A DNA stretch of 58,134 nucleotides from JAVJSF01 sp040219555 (GTDB lineage: Bacteria; Actinomycetota; Thermoleophilia; Miltoncostaeales; Miltoncostaeaceae): NCBI GenBank assembly GCA_040219555.1, contig JAVJSF010000020.1, forward strand, positions 1 through 58,134, written 5' to 3'. The notes beneath the pieces were generated by a model, which searched no databases, had not been told where the DNA came from, and was given only the letters and a program-made list of their open reading frames with translations. The translations under genes and the position numbers were made by a program. Of this stretch, positions 1-6,954 are shown one piece after another (the stretch's first letter is position 1; every line of letters begins with the position of its first letter).

Positions 1-122
1 AGCGCGACGCGCGCGCGGCCCGCGAGGCCGCCGAGCGCGAGCGCGAGTCGATCCCCGATCCGCCCGCCCGCGAGCGCAGCCCCCAGAGCCCCCGCGCCGG
101 CGAGCCCCTGACCGACTCCTAG
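1..122 (+). CDS. C-terminal tail of an upstream gene (possibly FtsH)
   Basis: An open frame enters from the left edge and ends at TAG 120-122. It encodes about 39 residues rich in Arg, Glu, Ala and Pro (a REAAERERES stretch, then PPARERSPQSP), which looks like a disordered tail. In actinobacteria the protease gene ftsH commonly lies upstream of the fol genes and has such a tail, so FtsH is the most likely identity. No catalytic part is visible, so this rests on gene order only. Confidence 0.4.
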   Translation, partial: RDARAAREAAERERESIPDPPARERSPQSPRAGEPLTDS

Positions 123-145
123 CCGGTCGGGGCGGGGCCGGCGGG

Positions 146-151
146 TACGCT
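146..151 (+). promoter_or_regulatory. Possible -10 hexamer for folP
   Basis: TACGCT fits the TANNNT -10 pattern used elsewhere in this window and lies 38 bases before the folP TTG. No clear -35 element is visible. Confidence 0.3.
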
Positions 152-188
152 TGCCGGCATCGCCGATCCCCGCCGCCCTCCCGCCTGG

Positions 189-998
189 TTGAGCGCCCCC
201 GTCGTGATGGGGGTGCTGAACGTGACCCCGGACTCGCTCTGGATGGGCTCCGGCGCGCTGGGGGCCGACACGGCCCTCCTGCGGATGGAGCAGATGGCCC
301 GCGACGGCGCGGCGATCTGCGATGTCGGCGCCGAGAGCACCCGTCCGGGGTCCGACCCCGTGCCCCCCGACGAGCAGTTGCGTCGTCTGGGCGGGGTTCT
401 GGAGGTCATGCGCGCCGGCGCGGCGCCGCTGCCCGTCTCCATCGACACCTCCTCGGCGAGCGTCGCGGAGGCCATGCTGAGCGCGGGCGCCGTGCTGGTG
501 AACGACGTCACCGCCGGCCGCGCCGATCCCTCCATGCTGCCGGCGGCGGCCCGCCACGACGCCGCGGTGTGCCTGGTCCACATGCGCGGCACGCCGCGCA
601 CGATGCAGGACGACCCCCGCTACGAGGACGTGGTCGCCGAGGTGTGCGAGCACCTGGCCGAGCGCGCCGACGCCGCCCGCGCGGCGGGCGTCCGCCCGGA
701 GCGGATCCTGCTGGACCCGGGGATCGGGTTCGCGAAGACCCTCGCGCACAACCTCGCCCTGCTGGCGGCGACCGATCGCATCGCCGCGCTTGGATACCCG
801 GTGCTGATCGGTGTCTCGCGCAAGAGCATGTTCGGGTTGCTGCTGGGCCGCGACGTGGACGAGCGGCTGCCGGGCTCGCTGGCCGCCGGGCTGGCCGCGC
901 TGGCGCGGGGGGCGGCGGTGCTGCGGGTGCACGACGTGCGCGAGAGCGCCGACGCGGTCCGGGTGTGGGCGGCCATCCAGGAGGCGGGTGCACCATGA
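189..998 (+). CDS. folP: Dihydropteroate synthase
   Basis: FolP joins p-aminobenzoate to dihydropterin pyrophosphate to make dihydropteroate in cytoplasmic folate synthesis. The 269-residue product has the family landmarks: GVLNVTPDS near residue 8, GAESTRPGSDP near 50, SIDTS near 82, NDVTAG near 105, VHMRG near 122, DPGIGF near 178 and GVSRKSMFG near 208. The loop after NVTPDS is unusual: the common FSDGG is replaced by LWMGSG. The start is TTG at 189, just before the conserved first strand. folB overlaps the stop by four bases (ATGA), so folP, folB and folK form a coupled operon. The altered loop leaves some room for a non-canonical DHPS paralog. Confidence 0.92.
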   Translation: MSAPVVMGVLNVTPDSLWMGSGALGADTALLRMEQMARDGAAICDVGAESTRPGSDPVPPDEQLRRLGGVLEVMRAGAAPLPVSIDTSSASVAEAMLSAGAVLVNDVTAGRADPSMLPAAARHDAAVCLVHMRGTPRTMQDDPRYEDVVAEVCEHLAERADAARAAGVRPERILLDPGIGFAKTLAHNLALLAATDRIAALGYPVLIGVSRKSMFGLLLGRDVDERLPGSLAAGLAALARGAAVLRVHDVRESADAVRVWAAIQEAGAP

Positions 999-1369
999 GC
1001 GATCCGGGCTCGCTACAGGTCCATCTGAGTGGTCTCGAGGTCTTCGGGCGCCACGGCGTCCTGGCCGCCGAGACCGAACTCGGCCAGCGATTCGTCGTCG
1101 ACCTGGCTATCACGCTGGAGCACGCGCGGGCGAGCCTCAGCGACGACCTGGCCGACACCGTCGACTACGCGGTGCTGGCCGGCGAGGTGGCGGCCATCGT
1201 GGCGGGTCCGCCGGTGGCGCTGCTCGAACACCTGGCCGGCCTCATCGCCGACCGGGTGCTCGCCGAACCCCACGCCGCCGCGGTGCGGGTGACGGTCCGA
1301 AAGCCGCACGTGGCGCTGCCCCACACGGTGGCCGAGACCGCGGTCACGCTCGAGCGCGCACGCCGGTGA
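995..1369 (+). CDS. folB: Dihydroneopterin aldolase
   Basis: FolB cleaves 7,8-dihydroneopterin to 6-hydroxymethyl-dihydropterin, the substrate of the next gene product. The 124-residue length is normal. The N-terminal LEVFGRHGVLAAE segment with following GQRF is the family signature, and TVDYAVLAGEV and LLEHLAGLIADRVL match the tunnelling-fold core. ATG at 995 overlaps the folP stop and the stop overlaps the folK start, so translation is probably coupled on both sides. Confidence 0.93.
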   Translation: MSDPGSLQVHLSGLEVFGRHGVLAAETELGQRFVVDLAITLEHARASLSDDLADTVDYAVLAGEVAAIVAGPPVALLEHLAGLIADRVLAEPHAAAVRVTVRKPHVALPHTVAETAVTLERARR

Positions 1370-1893
1370 GCGCCGGCCTGGGCTACTGGATCGGGCTGGG
1401 CGCCAACATCGGCGACCGGTGGGACGGGCTCCGGCGCGCCGTGGATGCCATCGCCGCGGCCGGAGCCACCATCGAGGCCTGCAGCTCGGCCTACGAGACG
1501 GCGCCCCGCGAGCGCATCGACCAGCCGGCGTTCCTCAACGCAGTGGTGCGCGCCCGCAGCCCGCTGACGCCGCCGGAACTCCTGGCCGCCGTCAAGCGGA
1601 TCGAGCGCGACCTCGGTCGCGACCCTGGGGGACCCCGCTTCGGCCCCCGGGTCATCGACTGCGACCTGCTGATGTGGGAGGGCGGCGGCTGGGAGGCGCC
1701 GGACCTGCAGATCCCGCACCCGCGCCTGGCCGAGCGGCGCTTCGCGCTGGTGCCCCTGATCGAGCTGGATCCGCACCTGGTGCTGCCCGGCGGTGCGACC
1801 GTGACGGAGGCCGAGGCGCGCCTCGACGCCGCCGACCAGGACGTGCGTCGAGCCCGCGATCCGCGCTGGCCGCCGCCGGCTCCGCGGGCGTAG
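1366..1893 (+). CDS. folK: 2-amino-4-hydroxy-6-hydroxymethyldihydropteridine diphosphokinase
   Basis: FolK transfers pyrophosphate from ATP to 6-hydroxymethyl-dihydropterin, giving the substrate of FolP. The 175-residue protein starts with the family pattern WIGLGANIGDR. It has AYETAP, the metal and substrate motif RFGPRVIDCDLL (RWGPRxxDxDIL type) and the C-terminal PHPRLAERRFALVPL box. GTG at 1366 overlaps the folB stop as GTGA; no other start would keep the first strand. With folP and folB this completes the pterin branch of folate synthesis. Confidence 0.94.
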   Translation: MSAGLGYWIGLGANIGDRWDGLRRAVDAIAAAGATIEACSSAYETAPRERIDQPAFLNAVVRARSPLTPPELLAAVKRIERDLGRDPGGPRFGPRVIDCDLLMWEGGGWEAPDLQIPHPRLAERRFALVPLIELDPHLVLPGGATVTEAEARLDAADQDVRRARDPRWPPPAPRA

Positions 1894-1911
1894 GCCGGCG
1901 CGGATTGGCGG

Positions 1912-1917
1912 TAGACT
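1912..1917 (+). promoter_or_regulatory. -10 element TAGACT for the DUF2469 gene
   Basis: GGTAGACTCG lies 31 bases before the ATG at 1949. The same GGTAGACTCG string occurs before eno (42778), which supports a real -10 motif. No consensus -35 is seen. Confidence 0.45.
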
Positions 1918-1948
1918 CGTCGGTTCAGACCCCAGCACTGGAACTGCC

Positions 1949-2272
1949 ATGAGCCACACCGACGAACTCGAGGAGTATGACGCGGAGCTCGAGCTGCGGC
2001 TCAAGCGCGAGTACGCCGACGTCTTCCCGTTGTTCCGGTACTGCGTGCTCACACAAGAGGCCACGTACCTCTGCAACCACTTCGACCGCGACTTCATGCC
2101 CCAGGCGTCGTACCCGTTCTTCCACATCACGATGGAGGACGTCTGGGTGTGGGACAAGAACCGGCCCTCGCGGATCATCCCGAAGGTCGAGATCTACACC
2201 ACCCAGGACGTGACGGTCGAGATCCTCAAGGCCACCGACGGCATCGTCGCGGGCGAGCCACCCGCCGCCTGA
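1949..2272 (+). CDS. DUF2469 family protein
   Basis: This 107-residue protein matches the small, conserved actinobacterial DUF2469 family of unknown function. It has an acidic N-terminus (DELEEYDAELELRLKREY), then FRYCVLTQE, a VWVWDKNRPSR core and a KVEIYTTQDVTVE strand. These follow the pattern I know from mycobacterial members. It is predicted soluble and cytoplasmic. It stands between folK and coaX with its own likely promoter. The family assignment is from remembered motif similarity. Confidence 0.85.
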   Translation: MSHTDELEEYDAELELRLKREYADVFPLFRYCVLTQEATYLCNHFDRDFMPQASYPFFHITMEDVWVWDKNRPSRIIPKVEIYTTQDVTVEILKATDGIVAGEPPAA

Positions 2273-2302
2273 GGCGGGTCCCGGGGGCGAAAGGGGCACG
2301 AC

Positions 2303-3130
2303 GTGCTGCTGGCGATCGACGTCGGGAACACGCAGACCATGGCCGGGGTCTACCACGGCCGTGAGCTGATCCACGAGTGGCGGATCTCCACCGTTCCGAC
2401 GGCCACGGCCGACGAGCTGGCCGCCGACCACGATCAGATCCTGCGCCTGCGCGGCGGGAGCCTCCAGGCCCTCGAGGATATGGTGGTCGGGTCGGTGGTA
2501 CCGACGCTGTCCAGGGCCTACCGGGACCTGTCGCTGAAGTACCTCGATCGCGAGGCCGTGGTGATCGGCCCCGGGGTGCGCACCGGCGTACAACTGGCCA
2601 TCGACAACCCGCACGAGGTGGGGGCCGACCGCATCGCCAACGCGGTCGCGGCCCTGCACCGCTTCGGCGGCCCGTGCATCGTCGTCGACTTCGGGACGGC
2701 CACCAACTTCGACGTGGTCTCGGCCTCGGGCGAGTACCTGGGCGGGGTCATCGCGCCGGGTATCGAGGTGTCGCTGGAGGCGCTGACCTCGCGCGCCGCG
2801 CGCCTGGGGCGCGTGGATCTGGTGGCGCCCAGCCGGGTGATCGGCAAGTCCACGGTGGAATGCCTCCGCTCGGGCGTGGTCTTCGGCACCGCGGCGATGG
2901 TCGACGGCCTGCTGGTGCGCATCAAGGACGAGTTCAGCCCCGATGCCCTGGCGGTGGCCACCGGGGGCCTGTCGGCGCTGGTGGCGCGCCACTCGATGCA
3001 GATCGACGAGCACGCCCCGCAACTGACCCTCGAAGGGCTGCGCCTCGTGTTCGAGCGCAACCGGCCCGCCGAGGCGGCGGGCACCGCCGGCCGGCGCCCC
3101 GGCGCCCAGCCCGCGGAGGCGTCCGGATGA
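2303..3130 (+). CDS. coaX: Type III pantothenate kinase
   Basis: CoaX phosphorylates pantothenate, the first step of coenzyme A synthesis. The 275-residue protein begins LLAIDVGNTQT, the ASKHA-fold phosphate-binding motif of type III enzymes. It also has GADRIANAVAA near residue 109, the VVDFGTATNFDVV motif near 131 and GGVIAPGIEVSLEAL. The Pro/Ala-rich tail after residue 255 is not part of the core. GTG at 2303 follows a purine-rich GGGGGCGAAAGGGG leader. The stop codon overlaps the first ATG of the tandem mini-ORF array, so ribosomes leaving coaX could enter it. Confidence 0.93.
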   Translation: MLLAIDVGNTQTMAGVYHGRELIHEWRISTVPTATADELAADHDQILRLRGGSLQALEDMVVGSVVPTLSRAYRDLSLKYLDREAVVIGPGVRTGVQLAIDNPHEVGADRIANAVAALHRFGGPCIVVDFGTATNFDVVSASGEYLGGVIAPGIEVSLEALTSRAARLGRVDLVAPSRVIGKSTVECLRSGVVFGTAAMVDGLLVRIKDEFSPDALAVATGGLSALVARHSMQIDEHAPQLTLEGLRLVFERNRPAEAAGTAGRRPGAQPAEASG

Positions 3131-3240
3131 CGAAACCGAAACAGGGCCCCGTGGGGGTTTCAGGATGAAGAAGCGGAGGCGGGGTCGCGCGGGGGTTCCC
3201 GCATGAAGAAGCGGAGGCAGGATCACGTGGGGGTTCCCGC
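3127..3240 (+). repeat. Three 38-bp tandem repeats before dusB
   Basis: Three contiguous 38-bp units lie at 3127-3164, 3165-3202 and 3203-3240. Units 2 and 3 differ at only a few bases; unit 1 is more diverged. A partial fourth copy (ATGAAGAAGCGG) is the start of dusB. Each unit begins with ATG and ends in a G-run (GGGGGTT) 7-8 bases before the next ATG. There are no spacers, so this is not a CRISPR array. Confidence 0.9.
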
Positions 3241-3244
3241 ATGA
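3127..3244 (+). other. Chain of three overlapping 13-codon mini-ORFs leading into dusB
   Basis: Each repeat encodes a 13-residue peptide plus stop: MTKPKQGPVGVSG (3127-3168), MKKRRRGRAGVPA (3165-3206) and MKKRRQDHVGVPA (3203-3244). The unit of 38 bases equals 14 codons minus 4 bases. As a result every stop overlaps the next start as ATGA, the first ATG overlaps the coaX stop, and the last stop overlaps the dusB ATG. Each start also has its own GGGGG Shine-Dalgarno-like run. The arrangement is directly visible; whether the peptides are made is unknown. A leader-peptide or translational relay role is inference. Confidence 0.6.
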
Positions 3245-4299
3245 AGAAGCGGATGCGCAACGTCCTGGTCGGCCGGGCGGAGGACCACGGCCCCGAGACC
3301 GACCCGCCGGTCGCCGGCCCCAACCCGCTGGCCGAGCCCTTCCGGATCGGCCCGGTGGAGATCGCCAACCGCATCGTCCAGGCGCCCCTGGCGGGGATCG
3401 CCAACCGGGTGTTCCGCACCCAGTCCCGTCGTCACGGTGCCGGCGCCACCGTGTCGGAGATGGTGGCCAGCATGGGCGTCGTGCACGGCAACCGCAAGAC
3501 CCGCGGGATGCTGGCCATCGAGCCCGGTGAGGGGCCCGTGGGGATCCAGCTCTTCGGGCCGAACCCCGAGCCCATGGCCGAGGCGGCCCGCGCGGTGGAG
3601 GAGGCGGGCGCGGACTTCGTGGACATCAACATGGGCTGCCCGGTCAAGAAGGTCTGCACCACGGGCGCCGGCGCCGCCATGCTGGCCGACCCGGAGAACG
3701 CCGCCCGTGTGATCGAGGCCATGGTGCGGGCCGTGGACATCCCCGTGACCGTGAAGATGCGCCGCGGACTGACTCCCGAGGACGCCCGTCCGGTGGAGAT
3801 CGCGCGCCGCTTCGAGGCCGCCGGCGCCGCGGCGATCTTCCTGCACCCGCGCGCGGCGGCCGAGGAGTACGAGGGCACCGCCGACCACCGCATCACCGCC
3901 GAGGTGGCCGCGGCGGTGTCGGTCCCGGTCGTCGCAAGCGGCGACATCGTCGGCCCGGCCGACGCCCGGCGCGTGCTGGGCGAGACCGGCTGTGCCGCGG
4001 TGGCCATCGGCCGCGGAGCCCTGGGCTACCCGTGGCTGTTCGGCGACCTGGCGGCGGGGGTCTCGCGGGCCCGGCCGGGCCTGGACGAGGTGGTGGCCGA
4101 GGTGGAGGCCTTCGCCGCCGGCGCGGCGGACCACCTGGGTGCCGACCGCGCGTGCAGCTACATGCGTAAGTTCTACCCGTGGTACCTCGCCGGCCACCGG
4201 ACGCCGCCCGGTACCCTGGAGGCGCTGGTGCGGGCGCCCACCCTGGATGAGGCCCTGGACCTGCTGCGCACGGCGGTCGCGGTGCCCTCCCCGGCTTGA
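3241..4299 (+). CDS. dusB: tRNA-dihydrouridine synthase (DusB type)
   Basis: This FMN enzyme reduces specific uridines in tRNA. The 352-residue protein has the Dus TIM-barrel landmarks: QAPLAGIANRVFR near residue 43, the NMGCPVKKV loop with the proton-donating Cys near 132, the VTVKMRRG strand near 170, LHPR near 202, and the FMN phosphate site VVASGDIVG and AIGRGALG. The first 30 residues are poorly conserved. ATG at 3241 is encoded by the last copy of the upstream repeat and shares ATGA with the last mini-ORF stop. The next ATG at 3253 is an alternative start. The gene may be translated by re-initiation from the mini-ORF chain. Confidence 0.92.
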   Translation: MKKRMRNVLVGRAEDHGPETDPPVAGPNPLAEPFRIGPVEIANRIVQAPLAGIANRVFRTQSRRHGAGATVSEMVASMGVVHGNRKTRGMLAIEPGEGPVGIQLFGPNPEPMAEAARAVEEAGADFVDINMGCPVKKVCTTGAGAAMLADPENAARVIEAMVRAVDIPVTVKMRRGLTPEDARPVEIARRFEAAGAAAIFLHPRAAAEEYEGTADHRITAEVAAAVSVPVVASGDIVGPADARRVLGETGCAAVAIGRGALGYPWLFGDLAAGVSRARPGLDEVVAEVEAFAAGAADHLGADRACSYMRKFYPWYLAGHRTPPGTLEALVRAPTLDEALDLLRTAVAVPSPA

Positions 4300-4324
4300 T
4301 TTGGGTCCGGCTCGTGGCTACCCT
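4296..4324 (+). promoter_or_regulatory. Promoter for greA-lysS
   Basis: TTGATT (4296-4301) and TACCCT (4319-4324) are separated by 17 bases, fitting a housekeeping sigma-70-type promoter. The -10 lies 50 bases before the greA ATG. Confidence 0.6.
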
Positions 4325-4374
4325 GCCACGCCGCTCCGCACGTGACACACCCCCCCTGCGAGGAGATCCACTCG

Positions 4375-4863
4375 ATGGACCGCGAAGAGATCCTGACTCC
4401 CGAGGGGTTCCAGAAGCTCAAGGAAGAGATCGAGCACCTCACCACCGTGAAGCGTCGCGAGGTGGCGGAGCGCATCAAGACCGCACGCGAGTTCGGTGAC
4501 ATCTCGGAGAACTCCGAGTACGACGACGCCAAGAACGAGCAGGCCCAGGTCGAGCACCGCATCCAGCAGCTCGAGCAGAAGGTGCGCAACGCGCGCGTGG
4601 TCAGCGGCAACGACCAGCCCAAGGACACGGTCGCGATCGGGTCGCTGGTGACCCTGCGCGAGCCGGGTACCAAGAAGACCCGCGAGTACACCATCGTGGG
4701 GTCCGCCGAGGCCGATCCGCGCGAGCACCGCCTCTCCAACGAGAGCCCCGTCGGCAAGGCGCTCCTGGGCCGCAAGAAGGGTGAGACCGTCGTGATCCCC
4801 GCGCCGCGCGGCGCCCTGGAGTACGAGATCGTGAAGGTCGCGCGGGCCTCGTCGACGAGGTGA
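4375..4863 (+). CDS. greA: Transcription elongation factor GreA
   Basis: GreA enters the RNA polymerase secondary channel and stimulates transcript cleavage in backtracked complexes. The 162-residue product begins MDREEILTPEGFQKLKEEIE, typical of the N-terminal coiled coil. It has the EFGDISENSEYDDAK tip with the conserved acidic residues and the C-terminal SPVGKALLGRKKGE domain. ATG at 4375 follows GAGGAGATCC and gives the usual length; a GTG at 4342 would add eleven residues without family support. The stop overlaps the lysS GTG. Confidence 0.95.
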   Translation: MDREEILTPEGFQKLKEEIEHLTTVKRREVAERIKTAREFGDISENSEYDDAKNEQAQVEHRIQQLEQKVRNARVVSGNDQPKDTVAIGSLVTLREPGTKKTREYTIVGSAEADPREHRLSNESPVGKALLGRKKGETVVIPAPRGALEYEIVKVARASSTR

Positions 4864-6350
4864 GCGCCGGGGAGTCGCCCGAGGGGGCGCTCGACGGGCT
4901 GATCGCCGAACGGCGCGCCAAGGCCGAGGGCCTGCGGGCCGCCGGCGTCGAGCCGTTCCCGCACCGCTTCCCGGGCCGGGCGCCGATCGGCGACGTGCGG
5001 GCCGCCGGCGAGAGCCTGGTGCCCGAGGAGGAGGCCGTCGGCACGGTGCGCGTGGCCGGCCGCCTCGCCGCGCGGCGGGGGCAGGGGAAGATGGCCTTCC
5101 TGGATCTCGAGGACCGCAGCGGGCGGATCCAGGTCTGGGCCCGGCTCGACCGGATCGGCGAGGCGGCCATGGCGGCGGTCGCCGACCTCGATCTGGGCGA
5201 CATCATCGGCGTCGACGGGGTGCTCACGCGCACGCGCCGCGGCGAGCTGAGCATCATGGTGGACGCCGCGACCATGCTGGCCAAGGCCCTGCGCCCGCCG
5301 CCGGACAAGCATGCCGGGATCAAGGATCCGGAGCTGCGCTTCCGCCGCCGCTACCTCGATCTGATGTCGGACCCGGCGGTGCGCGACGCCTTCATCGTGC
5401 GCTCCACCGCCATCGGCGCACTGCGGCGGTTCCTGGACGCGCGTGGATTCGTCGAGGTCGAGACCCCGGTGCTGCAGCCGATCTACGGCGGCGCGGCGGC
5501 GCGCCCCTTCACCACGCACCACAACGCGCTCGGCCGCGACCTCTATCTGCGGATCGCCACCGAGCTGTACCTGAAGCGCTGCATCGTGGGCGGGCTCGAG
5601 CGGGTCTACGAGCTGGGCAAGGACTTCCGCAACGAGGGGGTGAGCCACAAGCACAACCCCGAGTTCACGATGGTGGAGACCTACGAGGCGTACGCCGACT
5701 ACCGCGACGTGATGGACATGCTCGAGCGGCTCGTGGCCGCCGTGGCCACCGAGGCGGTCGGCTCCACCCGCGTGACCTGGAAGGGGCAGGAGATCGAGCT
5801 CGCCCCGCCGTGGCGGCGCATGACCTTCCGCGAGGGACTGCTGGAGGCCAGCGGCATCGACATCCTCGAGCACCCGACCGAGGACGGCCTGCGCGCGCAG
5901 ATGCGTGCGGCCGGCCTCGACGCCCCCGACGACACCCCGTGGGCGAAGCTGGTGGACGGGATCCTCAGCCAGACGCTCGAGCCCACGCTGATCCAGCCGA
6001 CGATCCTCCACGACTACCCGCTGGAGCTCTCACCTTTTGCCAAGCGCCATCCGGACGACGAGCGGCTGGTGGAGCGCTTCGAGGCCTTCGCCGGCGGCAT
6101 GGAGATCAGCAACGCGTTCACGGAGCTGAACGACCCGGACGACCAGCGGGCCCGCTTCACGATGGCCGCCGCCGACCGCGAGGCCGGCGACGACGAGGCC
6201 CAGCCCATGGACGAGGACTTCCTGATCGCTCTGGAGCACGGGATGCCGCCCACCGGCGGCCTGGGCCTGGGGATCGACCGCCTCGTGATGCTGCTGACCG
6301 ACCGTCACAGCATCCGCGAGGTGGTGCTCTTCCCGGCGATGCGCACCTGA
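4860..6350 (+). CDS. lysS: Lysine--tRNA ligase, class II
   Basis: LysS charges tRNA-Lys. The 496-residue length is normal. An N-terminal OB-fold (GTVRVAGRLAARRGQGKMAF, residues about 60-80) is followed by the class II catalytic domain. Motif 1 surrounds VEVETPVLQPIYGGAAARPF near 198, motif 2 is FRNEGVSHKHNPEFTM near 256, and motif 3 is GLGLGIDRLVMLLT near 464. The C-terminus VVLFPAMRT is close to the usual FPxxRP ending. GTG at 4860 overlaps the greA stop (GTGA), so greA and lysS are coupled. Confidence 0.95.
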   Translation: MSAGESPEGALDGLIAERRAKAEGLRAAGVEPFPHRFPGRAPIGDVRAAGESLVPEEEAVGTVRVAGRLAARRGQGKMAFLDLEDRSGRIQVWARLDRIGEAAMAAVADLDLGDIIGVDGVLTRTRRGELSIMVDAATMLAKALRPPPDKHAGIKDPELRFRRRYLDLMSDPAVRDAFIVRSTAIGALRRFLDARGFVEVETPVLQPIYGGAAARPFTTHHNALGRDLYLRIATELYLKRCIVGGLERVYELGKDFRNEGVSHKHNPEFTMVETYEAYADYRDVMDMLERLVAAVATEAVGSTRVTWKGQEIELAPPWRRMTFREGLLEASGIDILEHPTEDGLRAQMRAAGLDAPDDTPWAKLVDGILSQTLEPTLIQPTILHDYPLELSPFAKRHPDDERLVERFEAFAGGMEISNAFTELNDPDDQRARFTMAAADREAGDDEAQPMDEDFLIALEHGMPPTGGLGLGIDRLVMLLTDRHSIREVVLFPAMRT

Positions 6351-6373
6351 TCGGCGGCTTCGGCGGGAGCCGG

Positions 6374-6401
6374 TTGCCCCCGGTGGGCGCTGCGCTATAG
6401 T
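6374..6401 (+). promoter_or_regulatory. Promoter for rpsR
   Basis: TTGCCC (6374-6379), a 16-base spacer and TATAGT (6396-6401) form a plausible housekeeping promoter 42 bases before the rpsR ATG. TATAGT is among the best -10 matches in the window. Confidence 0.55.
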
Positions 6402-6443
6402 CCGCGGCCGTTTCACCTGATCGACGAACACACTGAGGAGCGG

Positions 6444-6722
6444 ATGGCTAAGCCACGTGGCCGTGCCCGATCGAAGACCAAGGGCCGGAAGGGCGCGGCG
6501 CCCACGCAGCGCAAGCGTCGCCCCCAGCTGACGCTGGAAGAGATCGATTGGAAGAACTTCCCCTCGCTGCGACGGTTCGTCAGCGAGCGGGGCAAGATCC
6601 GCTCCCGGCGCATCACGGGTCTCTCCCGTGCTCAGCAGTCCGAGGTCGCCCGCGCGGTCAAGCGTGCCCGCACCATGGGTCTGCTGACCTATCCGGACCA
6701 GGACCGGCGCGTCCGCCACTAG
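6444..6722 (+). CDS. rpsR: Small ribosomal subunit protein bS18
   Basis: bS18 binds the 30S platform beside bS6. The 92-residue protein has a basic Arg/Lys-rich N-terminal extension (residues 1-30). The bS18 core follows: IDWKNFPSLRRFVSERGKI, then RRITGLSRAQQSEVARAVKRAR and LLTYP. An AGGAG Shine-Dalgarno precedes ATG at 6444. Here it stands alone rather than in the usual rpsF-ssb-rpsR-rplI operon, so it may be a second copy. It lacks the zinc-binding CXXC motif of some bS18 forms. Confidence 0.92.
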   Translation: MAKPRGRARSKTKGRKGAAPTQRKRRPQLTLEEIDWKNFPSLRRFVSERGKIRSRRITGLSRAQQSEVARAVKRARTMGLLTYPDQDRRVRH

Positions 6723-6743
6723 CGGCCCGTCCGTGGATGCGCT

Positions 6744-6766
6744 CCCGGGACCTTCACGGTCCCGGG
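6744..6766 (+). terminator. Hairpin after rpsR
   Basis: A perfect 9-bp stem (CCCGGGACC / GGTCCCGGG) with a 5-base loop lies 21 bases after the rpsR stop. No T-run follows, so termination would be weak or Rho-assisted. Confidence 0.45.
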
Positions 6767-6783
6767 CAGCCGCTCCGGACCCC

Positions 6784-6794
6784 CTGATATCCTC
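6784..6794 (+). promoter_or_regulatory. CTGATATCCTC element upstream of clpC
   Basis: This 11-mer contains a TATCCT hexamer of the TANNNT -10 type. The identical 11-mer lies 35 bases before pspA (18219-18229). Both downstream genes are stress genes. Confidence 0.35.
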
Positions 6795-6832
6795 AGCCTC
6801 TGTCGGGAGCCGCCGCCGGCGGTCCTCTCAGT

Positions 6833-6865
6833 CGCGTGCCCGCTCGGCGCACGCGGTTCTTTTGT
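6833..6865 (+). terminator. Intrinsic terminator between rpsR and clpC
   Basis: The stem CGCGTGC (6833-6839) pairs with GCACGCG (6849-6855) across a 9-base loop and is followed by TTCTTTTGTT, one of the few T-rich runs in this GC-rich window. It should end rpsR transcripts, or attenuate clpC if transcription starts at 6794. Confidence 0.6.
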
Positions 6866-6884
6866 TCATCCGCACGCATATCCG

Positions 6885-6909
6885 GGTCACGAACCACTCA
6901 ACCGTGACC
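6885..6909. promoter_or_regulatory. Inverted repeat upstream of clpC
   Basis: GGTCACG and CGTGACC form perfect 7-bp arms around 11 bases, ending 45 bases before the clpC ATG. It could be the operator of a stress regulator. It does not match the CtsR, HspR or ClgR sites I know. Confidence 0.35.
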
Positions 6910-6954
6910 GACGTACGGGGTATGAGTCCAGGGTGAGTTGGAAGGGGTAACCCG

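Noticed and set aside
3127..3240. CRISPR or REP-type reading of the 38-bp repeats
   Set aside because: The units are directly adjacent with no spacers and no internal palindrome; the coding overlap explains the period better.
4342..4374. Upstream GTG start for greA
   Set aside because: It adds residues without family similarity, and ATG 4375 has a good Shine-Dalgarno.
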